From Caulobacter sp. Root1455 (GTDB lineage Bacteria > Pseudomonadota > Alphaproteobacteria > Caulobacterales > Caulobacteraceae): a stretch of DNA of 37,890 bases. Below, piece by piece: positions 1 through 7,067 of this stretch. The translations under genes and the position numbers were made by a program. How positions within the stretch are numbered: the first letter of the stretch is position 1; the number at the start of each line of letters is the position of its first letter. The notes below the pieces were generated by a model. The model was not told the DNA's origin and did no database searches. It saw nothing but the letters and a program-made list of their open reading frames with translations. The DNA lies in assembly GCF_001426905.1 (NCBI RefSeq), contig NZ_LMFQ01000024.1, positions 495,912 through 533,801 on the forward strand, read 5' to 3'.

Positions 1-217
1 GAGACCCCTACACACGCGGATCTCGCCGCCGACAGAGCTTCCCGCTCGATCGCCCCCCGCCGCCGCATCGGTCGCTGGCCATGCGCCCTTTCCCTGCGGC
101 GAGGTGAGTCCAGGATACGGGCGATTTGGAGGGTGAGGACCGAATCGGGTCGAGAAAGTTCAGGGCGTTGAAATCGTGGGGGTTTGTTGGCTGAACGCCG
201 AGCGTAAACGACCAGCC

Positions 218-284
218 GGGGACATGCTCTCACGGCAGGGCCTCGGCCAATCGTCACCAAACGGGGGGGTGAGTGCGTGTCCCC
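218..284. repeat. Family C palindromic element, copy 1
   Basis: A 67-bp unit begins GGGGACATGCTCTCAC and ends GTGAGTGCGTGTCCCC, so its own ends form an imperfect inverted repeat. It is followed 66 bp later by a 67-bp partner in opposite orientation. The layout resembles REP/BIME-type or MITE-like palindromic units; no transposase lies nearby. Confidence 0.75.
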
Positions 285-350
285 AGCGTCGCCCACGCCG
301 TCGGAAGCTCATCCCGAACGCGGCCAATCCCCAGCCCGGCGGATCAAGGT

Positions 351-417
351 GGGGACACGCACTCACCCTGAGCGCCCCGCGAACCTGGCCAATCCCCTGC
401 CGCGAGAGCATGTCCCC
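351..417. repeat. Family C palindromic element, copy 2 (inverted)
   Basis: The unit begins GGGGACACGCACTCAC and ends GAGAGCATGTCCCC. Its reverse complement matches copy 1 (218-284) at both ends and has the same 67-bp length, with a diverged centre. The two units form a large nested hairpin. A fragment of the same end, GCGTGCGTGTCCCC, recurs at 434-447. Confidence 0.75.
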
Positions 418-589
418 CGGCCGCAATGTGGGGCGCGTGCGTGTCCCCGACCGACCCACGATCGTTCGACCTTCACCACCCGGCCTCCGGGAATTTCCGA
501 CAGCTCGATGGGACTTCGCACCATGGCGCGGGCCAGCCGCGCGCCGGATAGTCCACCTGGGCCCGGACCGGTCCGAGTGGAGAGTTCTC

Positions 590-1420
590 GTGCCGCAGCG
601 TCCTTCGACCTGGCCCAACGGCCGCCGCCTCTGGCTCCCCGCGCTTTCCGTCGTCGCGTGCTGCCTGGCCCCCGCCCTGGCCCACGCCCAGGACGACAGC
701 GCCGAACTGGCCAAAAAGCTGAACAACCCGGTCTCCAACCTGATCAGCGTCCCGTTCCAGCAGAACTACGACTGCTGCTACGGCCCCGAGGACGGCGGGC
801 GCTACACCTTGAACGTCCAGCCGGTGGTCCCGTTCTCGCTGAACCAGGACTGGAACCTGATCGTCCGCACCATCGTGCCGATCGTGAAGACCGAGCACGT
901 CCAGCCCGGCGACGACACCGCCTTCGGCGTCAGCGACGTCACCCAGAGCTTCTTCTTCTCGCCGAAAGCCGAGCACGACGGCCTGGTCTGGGCCGTCGGC
1001 CCGGCTGTCCTGTGGCCGATCGGGGAGTCGGATCTGGGGACCAAGAAATGGGGCGCGGGCCCCACCGCCCTGCTGCTCAAGCAGCAGCACGGCTACACCT
1101 ACGGCGTGCTGGCCAACCACATCTGGTCCTTCGCCGACGCCGACGGAAGCCACCGCCCCGACGTCAGCCAGACCTTCCTCCAGCCCTTCCTCAGCTACAC
1201 CACCCCGACGGCGACGACCTTCGGAATCAACGCCGAGAGCACCTACAACTGGAAGACCAAGGGCTGGACCGTGCCGATCAACCTGACGGTCACCCACGTC
1301 TACAAATTCGGCGGCCAGAGGGTGTCGCTGGGCGGCGGCGCGCGGGCCTATGCCGCCCAGGACGGGGTCGGGCCGGAATGGGGCCTGAGGTTCATCGCCA
1401 CCTTCCTCTATCCGAAATAG
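590..1420 (+). CDS. Outer-membrane transporter-like protein, probable beta-barrel
   Basis: A predicted 276-residue exported protein. The open frame runs further upstream, but I choose GTG at 590 because GGAGAG lies 6 nt before it and the protein then starts with basic residues, a hydrophobic stretch and a signal-peptidase-type site after ALAHA. The mature part is rich in alternating hydrophobic/polar beta-strand segments (for example GRYTLNVQPVVPFSLN and the C-terminal GLRFIATFLYPK) and ends in an aromatic-rich strand, as in outer-membrane barrels. It resembles proteins annotated as 'transporter' or MetA-pathway phenol-degradation-like barrels; the substrate is unknown. The DUF202 gene follows after 9 nt and may be co-transcribed. 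Confidence 0.75.
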   Translation: MPQRPSTWPNGRRLWLPALSVVACCLAPALAHAQDDSAELAKKLNNPVSNLISVPFQQNYDCCYGPEDGGRYTLNVQPVVPFSLNQDWNLIVRTIVPIVKTEHVQPGDDTAFGVSDVTQSFFFSPKAEHDGLVWAVGPAVLWPIGESDLGTKKWGAGPTALLLKQQHGYTYGVLANHIWSFADADGSHRPDVSQTFLQPFLSYTTPTATTFGINAESTYNWKTKGWTVPINLTVTHVYKFGGQRVSLGGGARAYAAQDGVGPEWGLRFIATFLYPK

Positions 1421-1429
1421 CGGCCGCCC

Positions 1430-1816
1430 GTGACCGACCGCCCCGGATCTCGTCCCGCCCTCCCCGCCGATCTCGGCGCGCTGCGCACCGTGCTGGCGGC
1501 CGACCGGACGCTGATGGCCTGGCTGCGCACCTCGCTGTCGATGCTCAGCTTCGGGTTCACGATCTACAAGTTCCTGGAGACCGCCGCCAAGGCGGGCGCG
1601 CTGGAACGCCCCGAAAGCCCGCGCAGGGTCGGGCTCTTCCTGGTCAGCATGGGCACGGTCGCCATGATCGTTGGACTGCTCGACTACTGGGTGACGCTCA
1701 AGGCCATCGAACGGACCGGACCGTTTCGCCTGGGCCGGTCGGTGCTGTTCATGTCGCTGCTGATGGCCGTGGCCGGGGTCGTCCTGTTCGCGGCGATCAT
1801 CAAGCGCGCCGTGTGA
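1430..1816 (+). CDS. DUF202 family inner-membrane protein (YidH-like)
   Basis: A 128-residue protein starting at GTG 1430. The N-terminal segment with 'LAADRTLMAWLRTSLSM' is the DUF202 signature, followed by three predicted transmembrane helices (about residues 31-50, 68-88 and 105-125) separated by short charged loops. Family members are small inner-membrane proteins of unknown biochemical role. It starts 9 nt after the barrel gene and runs in the same direction, so co-expression is likely, although no strong ribosome site is visible in the gap. It converges with the GNAT gene 10 bp beyond its stop. Confidence 0.8.
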   Translation: MTDRPGSRPALPADLGALRTVLAADRTLMAWLRTSLSMLSFGFTIYKFLETAAKAGALERPESPRRVGLFLVSMGTVAMIVGLLDYWVTLKAIERTGPFRLGRSVLFMSLLMAVAGVVLFAAIIKRAV

Positions 1817-1826
1817 GGCGGGCCGC

Positions 1827-2576
1827 CTACTCGACCACCCAGTAGCGATAGCCGTAGGCCGGCACGAACCCCAGGCCGCTGTAGAGCGCGATGGCCGGGG
1901 CGTTGTCGGCCTCGACCTGCAGATAGGCCCGGCGCGCGCCCAGCCCCCGGGCCTCGTGCAGCAGGGCGGCCAGGATCCGGCTGGCCAGGCCCTTGCGGCG
2001 ATGCCCCGGCAGGGTGCGCATGCCGAAGATCCCCGCCCATTCGCCGTCGATCGCGCTCGCGCCCAGGGCCGCCACCTCGCCGTTCAGGTCCAGCCGCGCG
2101 AAGCGGGCCGGCGCGGGGATGCGGGCCAGGGCGTCCAGGCGTTCGCGGGCGTCGGCGGCGTTGCCGGCGGCGCTGGCGGTCAGCACCGCCTCGAAGGCCG
2201 GGTCGGGCGCGTGCGACAGCGTCACGGCCATGTCCGTCGCCCCCGCGATCATCCCAGAGGCCTCGCCCACCATCACCAGGGTGCCGTGGGTCGGCCGGTA
2301 GCCGCGGGCGCGCAGGTGTTCGGACAGGTTGGCCGGGACCACCGCCCCGTCCGACAGCTTGAAGCGGGCGGGCAGGCCATGGGCGGCGTAGAAGGCCTCG
2401 GCCGCGTCGATGGCCTCGTCGACCGGCCGGTCGGGCTCGCCCAGCGGCCAGCAGGCGTTGATCCGCAGCGACCAGCCGTCCGAGGCGTTCAGCCGCCAGC
2501 CGCCCAGCGCCCCGCTCTGGCGCGCCGGCCAGGCGCGATCGGCGACGATTTCGAGAAGACGAGGATCGACGGTCAT
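1827..2576 (-). CDS. GNAT family N-acetyltransferase
   Basis: A 249-residue soluble enzyme of the GCN5-related N-acetyltransferase superfamily, which transfers acetyl from acetyl-CoA to an amine. The acetyl-CoA pyrophosphate loop is visible near residues 186-196 (GHRRKGLAS), followed by the helix LAALLHEARGLGARRAYLQV and the typical C-terminal block NAPAIALYSGLGFVPAYGY. The N-terminal ~110 residues look like a second, degenerate GNAT-like half. The substrate cannot be read from sequence. It lies downstream of the cold-shock gene on the same strand, separated from it by a hairpin at 2593-2626, so it is probably transcribed separately or by read-through. Confidence 0.88.
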   Translation of the reverse strand: MTVDPRLLEIVADRAWPARQSGALGGWRLNASDGWSLRINACWPLGEPDRPVDEAIDAAEAFYAAHGLPARFKLSDGAVVPANLSEHLRARGYRPTHGTLVMVGEASGMIAGATDMAVTLSHAPDPAFEAVLTASAAGNAADARERLDALARIPAPARFARLDLNGEVAALGASAIDGEWAGIFGMRTLPGHRRKGLASRILAALLHEARGLGARRAYLQVEADNAPAIALYSGLGFVPAYGYRYWVVE

Positions 2577-2592
2577 CGACTCATCAATAGCA

Positions 2593-2626
2593 GAAGGGCG
2601 CCGGCTGGTTGGAGCCGACGCCCTTC
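2593..2626 (-). terminator. Stem-loop downstream of the cold-shock gene
   Basis: Two 13-nt arms (2593-2605 and 2614-2626) pair with one G-T type mismatch around an 8-nt loop. The hairpin lies 29 nt past the cold-shock stop codon and just before the GNAT start on the same strand. There is no clear U-run, so it may be an attenuator or 3'-end stabiliser rather than a strict intrinsic terminator. Confidence 0.55.
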
Positions 2627-2654
2627 AAATTCGCGCTTCTGGCGAAAACGCCTT

Positions 2655-2858
2655 CTAGAGCGCCTTCAGATTGGCCGCCGCGACCTTGCCGCGTTCCTCG
2701 GCGGTGTCGAAGCTGACCTTCTGGCCTTCGTCCAGGCCGCGCAGGCCCGCGCGCTCGACGGCGCTGATGTGGACGAAAACGTCCTTGCCGCCGTCATCGG
2801 GCTGGATGAAGCCGAAGCCCTTGGTGCCGTTGAACCATTTCACCACGCCGGTAGCCAT
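2655..2858 (-). CDS. Cold-shock domain protein (CspA family)
   Basis: A 67-residue single-domain cold-shock protein, an OB-fold RNA/ssDNA chaperone. The diagnostic start GVVKWFNGTKGFGFIQPDDG carries the RNP1 motif (KGFGFI) and is followed by RNP2 (DVFVHI), as expected. The length is typical of the family. The ATG at 2858 is preceded by AGGAGA at good spacing. The 174-nt gap upstream is enough for a structured 5' leader, as is common for csp genes; a small CCCCT-CAAC-AGGGG hairpin lies inside it. Confidence 0.95.
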   Translation of the reverse strand: MATGVVKWFNGTKGFGFIQPDDGGKDVFVHISAVERAGLRGLDEGQKVSFDTAEERGKVAAANLKAL

Positions 2859-3032
2859 GGAGTGTCTCCTAGAGATAGCCGATCCAATGCCCGGACAAGC
2901 GGGCGGGTAACAATCTCAGTCGTCCGGGTAGCGGTTCGCAGGCCCAAATCCAGGATTGCACGGCACAGTGGACACGCCCCTGTTGAGGGGTCAATTCAAA
3001 AAACGCCGGTATGCTTAAGCGTGCGGGACGCC
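2859..3032 (-). promoter_or_regulatory. Probable promoter and 5' leader of the cold-shock gene
   Basis: A 174-nt gene-free gap lies upstream of csp and downstream of the thioredoxin-like gene. On the minus strand it opens with a T-rich stretch (GCGTTTTTTG), then a CCCCTCAACAGGGG hairpin, and ends with AGGAGA before the csp ATG. I cannot identify a confident -35/-10 pair. Assignment as promoter plus leader is by position. Confidence 0.4.
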
Positions 3033-3662
3033 CTAGCGCTCGCGCAGCAACGCCTCGACCAGGCCCCGGGCTTCGGGGCTGGACCAGTCGGCGTCGCCGG
3101 ACAGCCGAGCCCGCTCGCGGCCCTGCTTGTCGTAGATGACGGTGGTCGGGTATCCCACCGCGCGCGGATCCAGTTCGAACGACAGCTTGTAGCCGGGGTC
3201 GCGATAAACCTGCAGCGGCGGGTTGGCGGCCATTTCGGCCTGGACCAGGTTGAGGTCGCTGTCGCGGTCGACGCTGATCGGCAGCACCTTCAGCGGCTGG
3301 GTCGCGTAGGCGGCCTGCAGCTTGCCTAGGGTCGGCATCTCCTTCTTGCAGGGCGCGCACCAGGTGGCCCAGAGGTTCATCACCACCACCTGGCCCTTGA
3401 AGTCGGCCAGGGTGTGGGGCTTTCCGGCTCCGTCGGTGAACACCGTGGCCGGCGCGGCGCGCGGTTGGGCCGGCACGTCCAGCTTCTCTAACGACGCTTT
3501 CTTGAATTCCTTGAGGTCGGCCACGCCTGCGGGTTTGAATGAAGCCGAAGCGATGACGTATAGAACCGCCGCGACGCCGATCAGCAGAACGGCGCCGATC
3601 GCCCATTTCAGCGGGCTGGGCTTGCGCCCGCCCGCGCCCTCGTTCGACTGGACTTCGCTCAT
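3033..3662 (-). CDS. TlpA-like membrane-anchored thiol-disulfide oxidoreductase
   Basis: A 209-residue protein with one N-terminal transmembrane anchor (about residues 19-38) and a periplasmic thioredoxin fold. The active site WCAPC is at residues 101-105 (NLWATWCAPCKKEMP), and the cis-proline region is GYPTTVIYD. It fits the TlpA/ResA/CycY class, which reduces disulfides in the periplasm, for example in cytochrome c or copper-site maturation. The open frame continues far upstream over argH, but that part is antisense shadow; the ATG at 3662 gives the natural anchor start. The start abuts the divergent argH ATG with no bases between them. Confidence 0.9.
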   Translation of the reverse strand: MSEVQSNEGAGGRKPSPLKWAIGAVLLIGVAAVLYVIASASFKPAGVADLKEFKKASLEKLDVPAQPRAAPATVFTDGAGKPHTLADFKGQVVVMNLWATWCAPCKKEMPTLGKLQAAYATQPLKVLPISVDRDSDLNLVQAEMAANPPLQVYRDPGYKLSFELDPRAVGYPTTVIYDKQGRERARLSGDADWSSPEARGLVEALLRER

Positions 3663-5087
3663 ATGACCGACAACGCCTCCGATAAGCCCAAGACCGCGAC
3701 GGGCGGACAGGGCCAAGCCATGTGGGGCGGCAGGTTCTCGGCCAAGCCGGCGGAGCTGATGCAGGCGATCAATGTCAGCATCGGCTTCGACAAGCGCCTG
3801 TGGGCGCAGGACCTGGCGGGCTCCCGCGCCCATGCGCGGATGTTGATCAGCCAGGGCGTGATTGCAAGGGAGGACGGCGAGGAAATCCTGAAAGGTCTCG
3901 ACGCCATCGAGGGCGAGATCACGGCCGGGGCCTTCCCGTTCCGCGACGAGTACGAAGACATCCACATGAACATCGAGGCGCGGCTGCGCGAGCTGATCGG
4001 CCCGACGGCCGGCCGGCTGCACACCGCCCGCTCGCGCAACGACCAGGTGGCCGTCGACTTCCGCCTGTGGGTGCGCGAGGCCTGCGAGCGTTCGGCGGGC
4101 CAGCTGGAGGCCCTGCAGCGCGCCCTGGTCGCCCAGGCCGAGGCCCATGCCGACGCCCTGATGCCGGGCTTCACCCACCTGCAGCCGGCCCAGCCGGTGA
4201 CCTTCGGCCATCACCTGATGGCCTATGTCGAGATGTTCGGCCGCGACGCCTCGCGGTTCCGCGACGCCCGGGCCCGGATGAACGAGTGCCCGCTGGGGGC
4301 CGCCGCCCTGGCCGGCTCGCCGTTCCCGATCGACCGCCACCAGACCGCCGCCAGCCTGGGCTTCGACCGCCCGACCGCCAATTCGCTGGACAGCGTCTCG
4401 GCCCGCGACTTCGCCCTGGAGGCCCTGTCCGCCGCCTCGATCACCGCCACGCACCTGTCGCGCCTGGCCGAGGAGATCGTGCTGTGGACGACGCCGATGT
4501 TCGGCTTCATCAAGCTGACCGACGCCTTCACGACCGGCAGCTCGATCATGCCGCAGAAGAAGAACCCCGACGCGGCCGAGCTGATCCGCGCCAAGGTCGG
4601 CCGGATCCTGGGCTCGCTCACCACCCTGACCGTGGTGATGAAGGGCCTGCCGCTGGCCTATTCGAAGGACATGCAGGAGGACAAGGTCCCCACCTTCGAG
4701 GCCTTCGACGCCCTGGAGCTGTCCCTGCTGGCCATGGCCGGCATGGTGTCGGACCTGACCCCGAACACCGAAAAGATGGCCGCCGCCGCCGGCGCGGGCT
4801 TCTCGACGGCCACGGACCTGGCCGATTGGCTGGTGCGTGAACTGAACATGCCTTTCCGCGACGCCCACCACGTGACAGGCTCGGCGGTGAAGGCGGCTGA
4901 AACGAAAGGCGTCGATCTGGCGGACCTGTCGCTCGGCGAATTCCAGGCCATCGAGCCCCGGATCACCGACGCGGTCTACGCCGTGCTGACCCCGGCCGCC
5001 TCGGCGGCCAGCCGGATGAGTTATGGCGGGACCGCTCCCGCCCAGGTTCGCGCCCAGATCGCGCGTTGGAAGGAACTGCTCGGATGA
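3663..5087 (+). CDS. argH: Argininosuccinate lyase
   Basis: Catalyses the last step of arginine synthesis, cleaving argininosuccinate to arginine and fumarate. The 474-residue protein has the family blocks MWGGRFS (residue 20 on), HTARSRNDQ (from residue 120) and the superfamily signature GSSIMPQKKNPD (292-303), which contains the catalytic serine. Most ArgH proteins begin close to WGGRF, so the true start could be the ATG at 3720; the 3663 start adds about 19 low-complexity residues and directly abuts the divergent thioredoxin-like gene. It overlaps the following lipoprotein gene by 4 nt (ATGA), so translation is probably coupled. Confidence 0.96.
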   Translation: MTDNASDKPKTATGGQGQAMWGGRFSAKPAELMQAINVSIGFDKRLWAQDLAGSRAHARMLISQGVIAREDGEEILKGLDAIEGEITAGAFPFRDEYEDIHMNIEARLRELIGPTAGRLHTARSRNDQVAVDFRLWVREACERSAGQLEALQRALVAQAEAHADALMPGFTHLQPAQPVTFGHHLMAYVEMFGRDASRFRDARARMNECPLGAAALAGSPFPIDRHQTAASLGFDRPTANSLDSVSARDFALEALSAASITATHLSRLAEEIVLWTTPMFGFIKLTDAFTTGSSIMPQKKNPDAAELIRAKVGRILGSLTTLTVVMKGLPLAYSKDMQEDKVPTFEAFDALELSLLAMAGMVSDLTPNTEKMAAAAGAGFSTATDLADWLVRELNMPFRDAHHVTGSAVKAAETKGVDLADLSLGEFQAIEPRITDAVYAVLTPAASAASRMSYGGTAPAQVRAQIARWKELLG

Positions 5088-5392
5088 TCCGCCGCCCTCT
5101 TACCGTTCTCGTCCTCGCCGCCCTGGCCCTGACCGCGGCCGCCTGCGGCAAGCAGGCCGAACTGGAGCGTCCCGCCCCGCTGTGGAACGCCCAGAAGAAG
5201 GCCGCCTACGAGGCCGAGCGCCGCAAGGGTTCGGCCACCGCCAACCAGCCCGCCCGCGCCAACGGCACGCAGGAGAACATGGACCCAGCGTCGAGCAACC
5301 GCACGACCCGCGCCGCGCCTCTGGGCGGCACCCAGCCCGACCCCTTCGGCGGCCCCTCGGGCGCCGGCTTCCCCAGCGCGACCCCGAACTGA
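5084..5392 (+). CDS. Small lipoprotein between argH and lysA
   Basis: A 102-residue predicted lipoprotein. It has a basic start (MIRR), a hydrophobic segment and a lipobox with the acceptor cysteine at residue 21 (LTAAACGK). The remainder is hydrophilic, proline- and alanine-rich, and ends in a Gly/Pro-rich tail (DPFGGPSGAGFPSATPN). Its ATG overlaps the argH stop by 4 nt. A short lipoprotein in exactly this position, between argH and lysA, is common in proteobacteria (LppL/YifL-like), and the context is the main argument for assigning it there. The function is unknown. Confidence 0.85.
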   Translation: MIRRPLTVLVLAALALTAAACGKQAELERPAPLWNAQKKAAYEAERRKGSATANQPARANGTQENMDPASSNRTTRAAPLGGTQPDPFGGPSGAGFPSATPN

Positions 5393-5410
5393 CGACCCCT
5401 CGTGCTTGAA

Positions 5411-5499
5411 ATCCTCGTCCTTCGACAAGTTCAGGATGAGGATTTCATTCGAAACGCCTCTGCAATAGCCCTCATCCTGAGCCTGTCGAAGGACGAGGG
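5411..5499. repeat. Family A palindromic repeat (core-only copy)
   Basis: The left arm TCCTCGTCCTTCGACAAGTT continues to GGATGAGG by 5442, and the right arm 5470-5499 is its inverse (CTCATCCTGAGCCTGTCGAA...). The loop is about 28 nt. It separates the argH-lipoprotein pair from lysA and could form a strong hairpin in the mRNA. The outer CTAG-bounded arms seen in copies at 6801 and 15207 are missing here. Confidence 0.85.
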
Positions 5500-5538
5500 C
5501 GGACCCGCCGACGCCGGCGTGTCCAGAAAGACCCTGAC

Positions 5539-6804
5539 GTGAACCATTTCGAATACGGCCCCGACGGCCTGGCCTGCGAAGGCGTCCCGCTGGCCAGGAT
5601 CGCCAGCGAGGTCGGCACGCCGGTCTATGTCTATTCCCGCGCCACCCTGGAGCGGCACTTCACGGTGTTCCGCGACGCCCTGGCCGCGGCCGGCGTCGTC
5701 GATCCGCTGATCGCCTACGCGGTGAAGGCCAATTCCAACGTCGCGGTGCTGAAGGTGCTGGGCGATCTGGGGGCCGGCGCCGACACGGTGTCGGAGGGCG
5801 AGGTCCGCCGCGCCTTGGCCGCCGGCATTCCGGGCGAGCGCATCGTGTTCTCGGGCGTGGGCAAGAAGCGCGGCGAGATCGCCTTCGCCCTGCGGGCCGG
5901 CGTCGCCGAGATCAATGTCGAGTCCGAGCCCGAGCTGAACCTGATCGCCCAGGTCGCCGCCGAGCTGGGCGTCAAGGCCAAGGTGGCGTTCCGGGTCAAT
6001 CCCGACGTCGCGGCCGGCGGCCACGCCAAGATCGCCACCGGCAAGTCCGAGAACAAGTTCGGCGTGTCGTTCGCCGAGGCCGCGCGCCTCTACGCCAACG
6101 CCAGCAACCACGCCAATCTCGAGCCGATCGGCGTGGCCTGCCATATCGGCAGCCAGATCACCGACCTGACGCCGATGCGCCAGGCCTTCACCAAGATGCG
6201 GGGCCTGGTCGAACAGCTGCTGGACGAGGGCCTGCACGTCGAGCGCCTGGACCTGGGCGGCGGCCTGGGCGTGCCCTATTTCAACCATCCTGAACCACCC
6301 TCGCCGGCCGATTTCGCGTCGATGGTTGGCGAGGTCACCAAGGGGTTGCCCGTGACGCTGGCCTTCGAGCCGGGCCGGGTCATCGCCGCCAACGCCGGCG
6401 TCTTGGTGTCCGAAGTCATCCACGTCCACGAGCGTCCGGAAGGCCGCAAGTTCCTGGTCATCGACGCCGCCATGAACGATCTCGTGCGCCCAGCCATGTA
6501 CGACGCGTTCCACGACATCCGCCCCGTGACCAAGCGGACCGGCGAGACGACCTACGACGTAGTCGGACCCGTCTGCGAAACCGGCGACACCTTCACCCGC
6601 GACCGCTCCCTGCCGCCGTTCGGGCCGGGCGACCTGGTGGCCTTCATGTCGGCCGGAGCCTACGGCGCGGCCATGGCCAGCGAGTACAACACCCGCCCGC
6701 TGGTCCCCGAGGTGCTGGTCGACGGCGACCGGTTCGCGGTGATCCGGGCGCGGCCGTCGTACGATGAAATGCTCAGCCGGGACGTGACGCCGGACTGGGT
6801 CTAG
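5539..6804 (+). CDS. lysA: Diaminopimelate decarboxylase
   Basis: A PLP enzyme that decarboxylates meso-diaminopimelate to lysine, the last step of lysine synthesis. It is 421 residues from GTG 5539, a normal LysA length. The PLP lysine is K63 in AYAVKANSN, the glycine-rich phosphate-binding stretch is LDLGGGLGVPY, and the substrate-binding/dimer motif CETGDTF begins at C346. It follows argH and the lipoprotein after a family A repeat. Its stop codon TAG is formed by the CTAG at the left boundary of the next family A element (6801). Confidence 0.96.
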   Translation: MNHFEYGPDGLACEGVPLARIASEVGTPVYVYSRATLERHFTVFRDALAAAGVVDPLIAYAVKANSNVAVLKVLGDLGAGADTVSEGEVRRALAAGIPGERIVFSGVGKKRGEIAFALRAGVAEINVESEPELNLIAQVAAELGVKAKVAFRVNPDVAAGGHAKIATGKSENKFGVSFAEAARLYANASNHANLEPIGVACHIGSQITDLTPMRQAFTKMRGLVEQLLDEGLHVERLDLGGGLGVPYFNHPEPPSPADFASMVGEVTKGLPVTLAFEPGRVIAANAGVLVSEVIHVHERPEGRKFLVIDAAMNDLVRPAMYDAFHDIRPVTKRTGETTYDVVGPVCETGDTFTRDRSLPPFGPGDLVAFMSAGAYGAAMASEYNTRPLVPEVLVDGDRFAVIRARPSYDEMLSRDVTPDWV

Positions 6805-6957
6805 GGCGTTTCGACATTCAAGCATTGTGCTTGGTCCTCGTCCTTCGACACGCTCAGGATGAGGACCATTGTGCAGGCCGTGCCAGTAGAAACCTCATCC
6901 TGAGCTTGTCGAAGGACGGGGTTTCGCTTCCCGAGGCCGCATGTCGACCGGCTCTAG
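6801..6957. repeat. Family A palindromic repeat (full CTAG-bounded copy)
   Basis: A 157-bp element bounded by CTAG on both sides. Outer arms (CTAGGGCGTTTCGACATTC and its inverse at the right end) enclose inner arms GTCCTTCGACACGCTCAGGA / TCCTGAGCTTGTCGAAGGAC. The left CTAG contains the lysA stop codon. The long chemoreceptor reading frame runs through the element, but the encoded residues are repeat-derived and not part of the receptor. Confidence 0.9.
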
Positions 6958-6966
6958 GCCGCAGCC

Positions 6967-6984
6967 TTAGGTATTCATACCTAA
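6967..6984. promoter_or_regulatory. Inverted repeat upstream of the chemoreceptor gene
   Basis: TTAGGTATTCATACCTAA is a perfect 7+7 inverted repeat around TTCA, in an AT-richer pocket about 85 nt before the receptor start. It could be an operator or part of the promoter region. No regulator is assigned. Confidence 0.35.
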
Positions 6985-7067
6985 CCCGTAAAAGCCCTAC
7001 CTCTCACCTGGGATTAACCTCCGCGATCCAAACCTCACTGAGCGTTTTGGCAGAGTGGAGTCGCCAG

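Larger units (their letters stand above)
1..589. other. Gene-free leading region
   Basis: No convincing gene is seen. Open frames crossing this stretch are low-complexity Arg/Pro/Gly readings typical of non-coding high-GC DNA, and the one that continues into the next gene has no signal peptide or recognisable fold until about base 590. The central part (218-447) holds the GGGGACA-ended inverted elements listed separately. Positions 1-217 show nothing I can name; the 5' end or promoter of a gene to the left could lie there. Confidence 0.6.

Noticed and set aside
2990..3032. An intrinsic terminator for the thioredoxin-like gene (T-run GTTTTTTG)
   Set aside because: No convincing stem precedes the T-run; only GCTTAAGC pairs.
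1956..3329. A 457-residue plus-strand frame over the GNAT and csp genes
   Set aside because: It is low-complexity and Gly/Arg/Gln-rich without motifs, whereas the minus-strand frames encode recognisable families.
3033..4871. A 612-residue open frame antisense to argH, fused in frame to the thioredoxin-like gene
   Set aside because: Only the last 209 residues have a fold (TlpA-like with WCAPC); the rest is antisense shadow of argH, and ATG 3662 gives a normal membrane anchor.
6825..7067. An 81-residue N-terminal extension of the chemoreceptor
   Set aside because: It is read through the family A repeat; GTG 7068 with GGAG is a better start.
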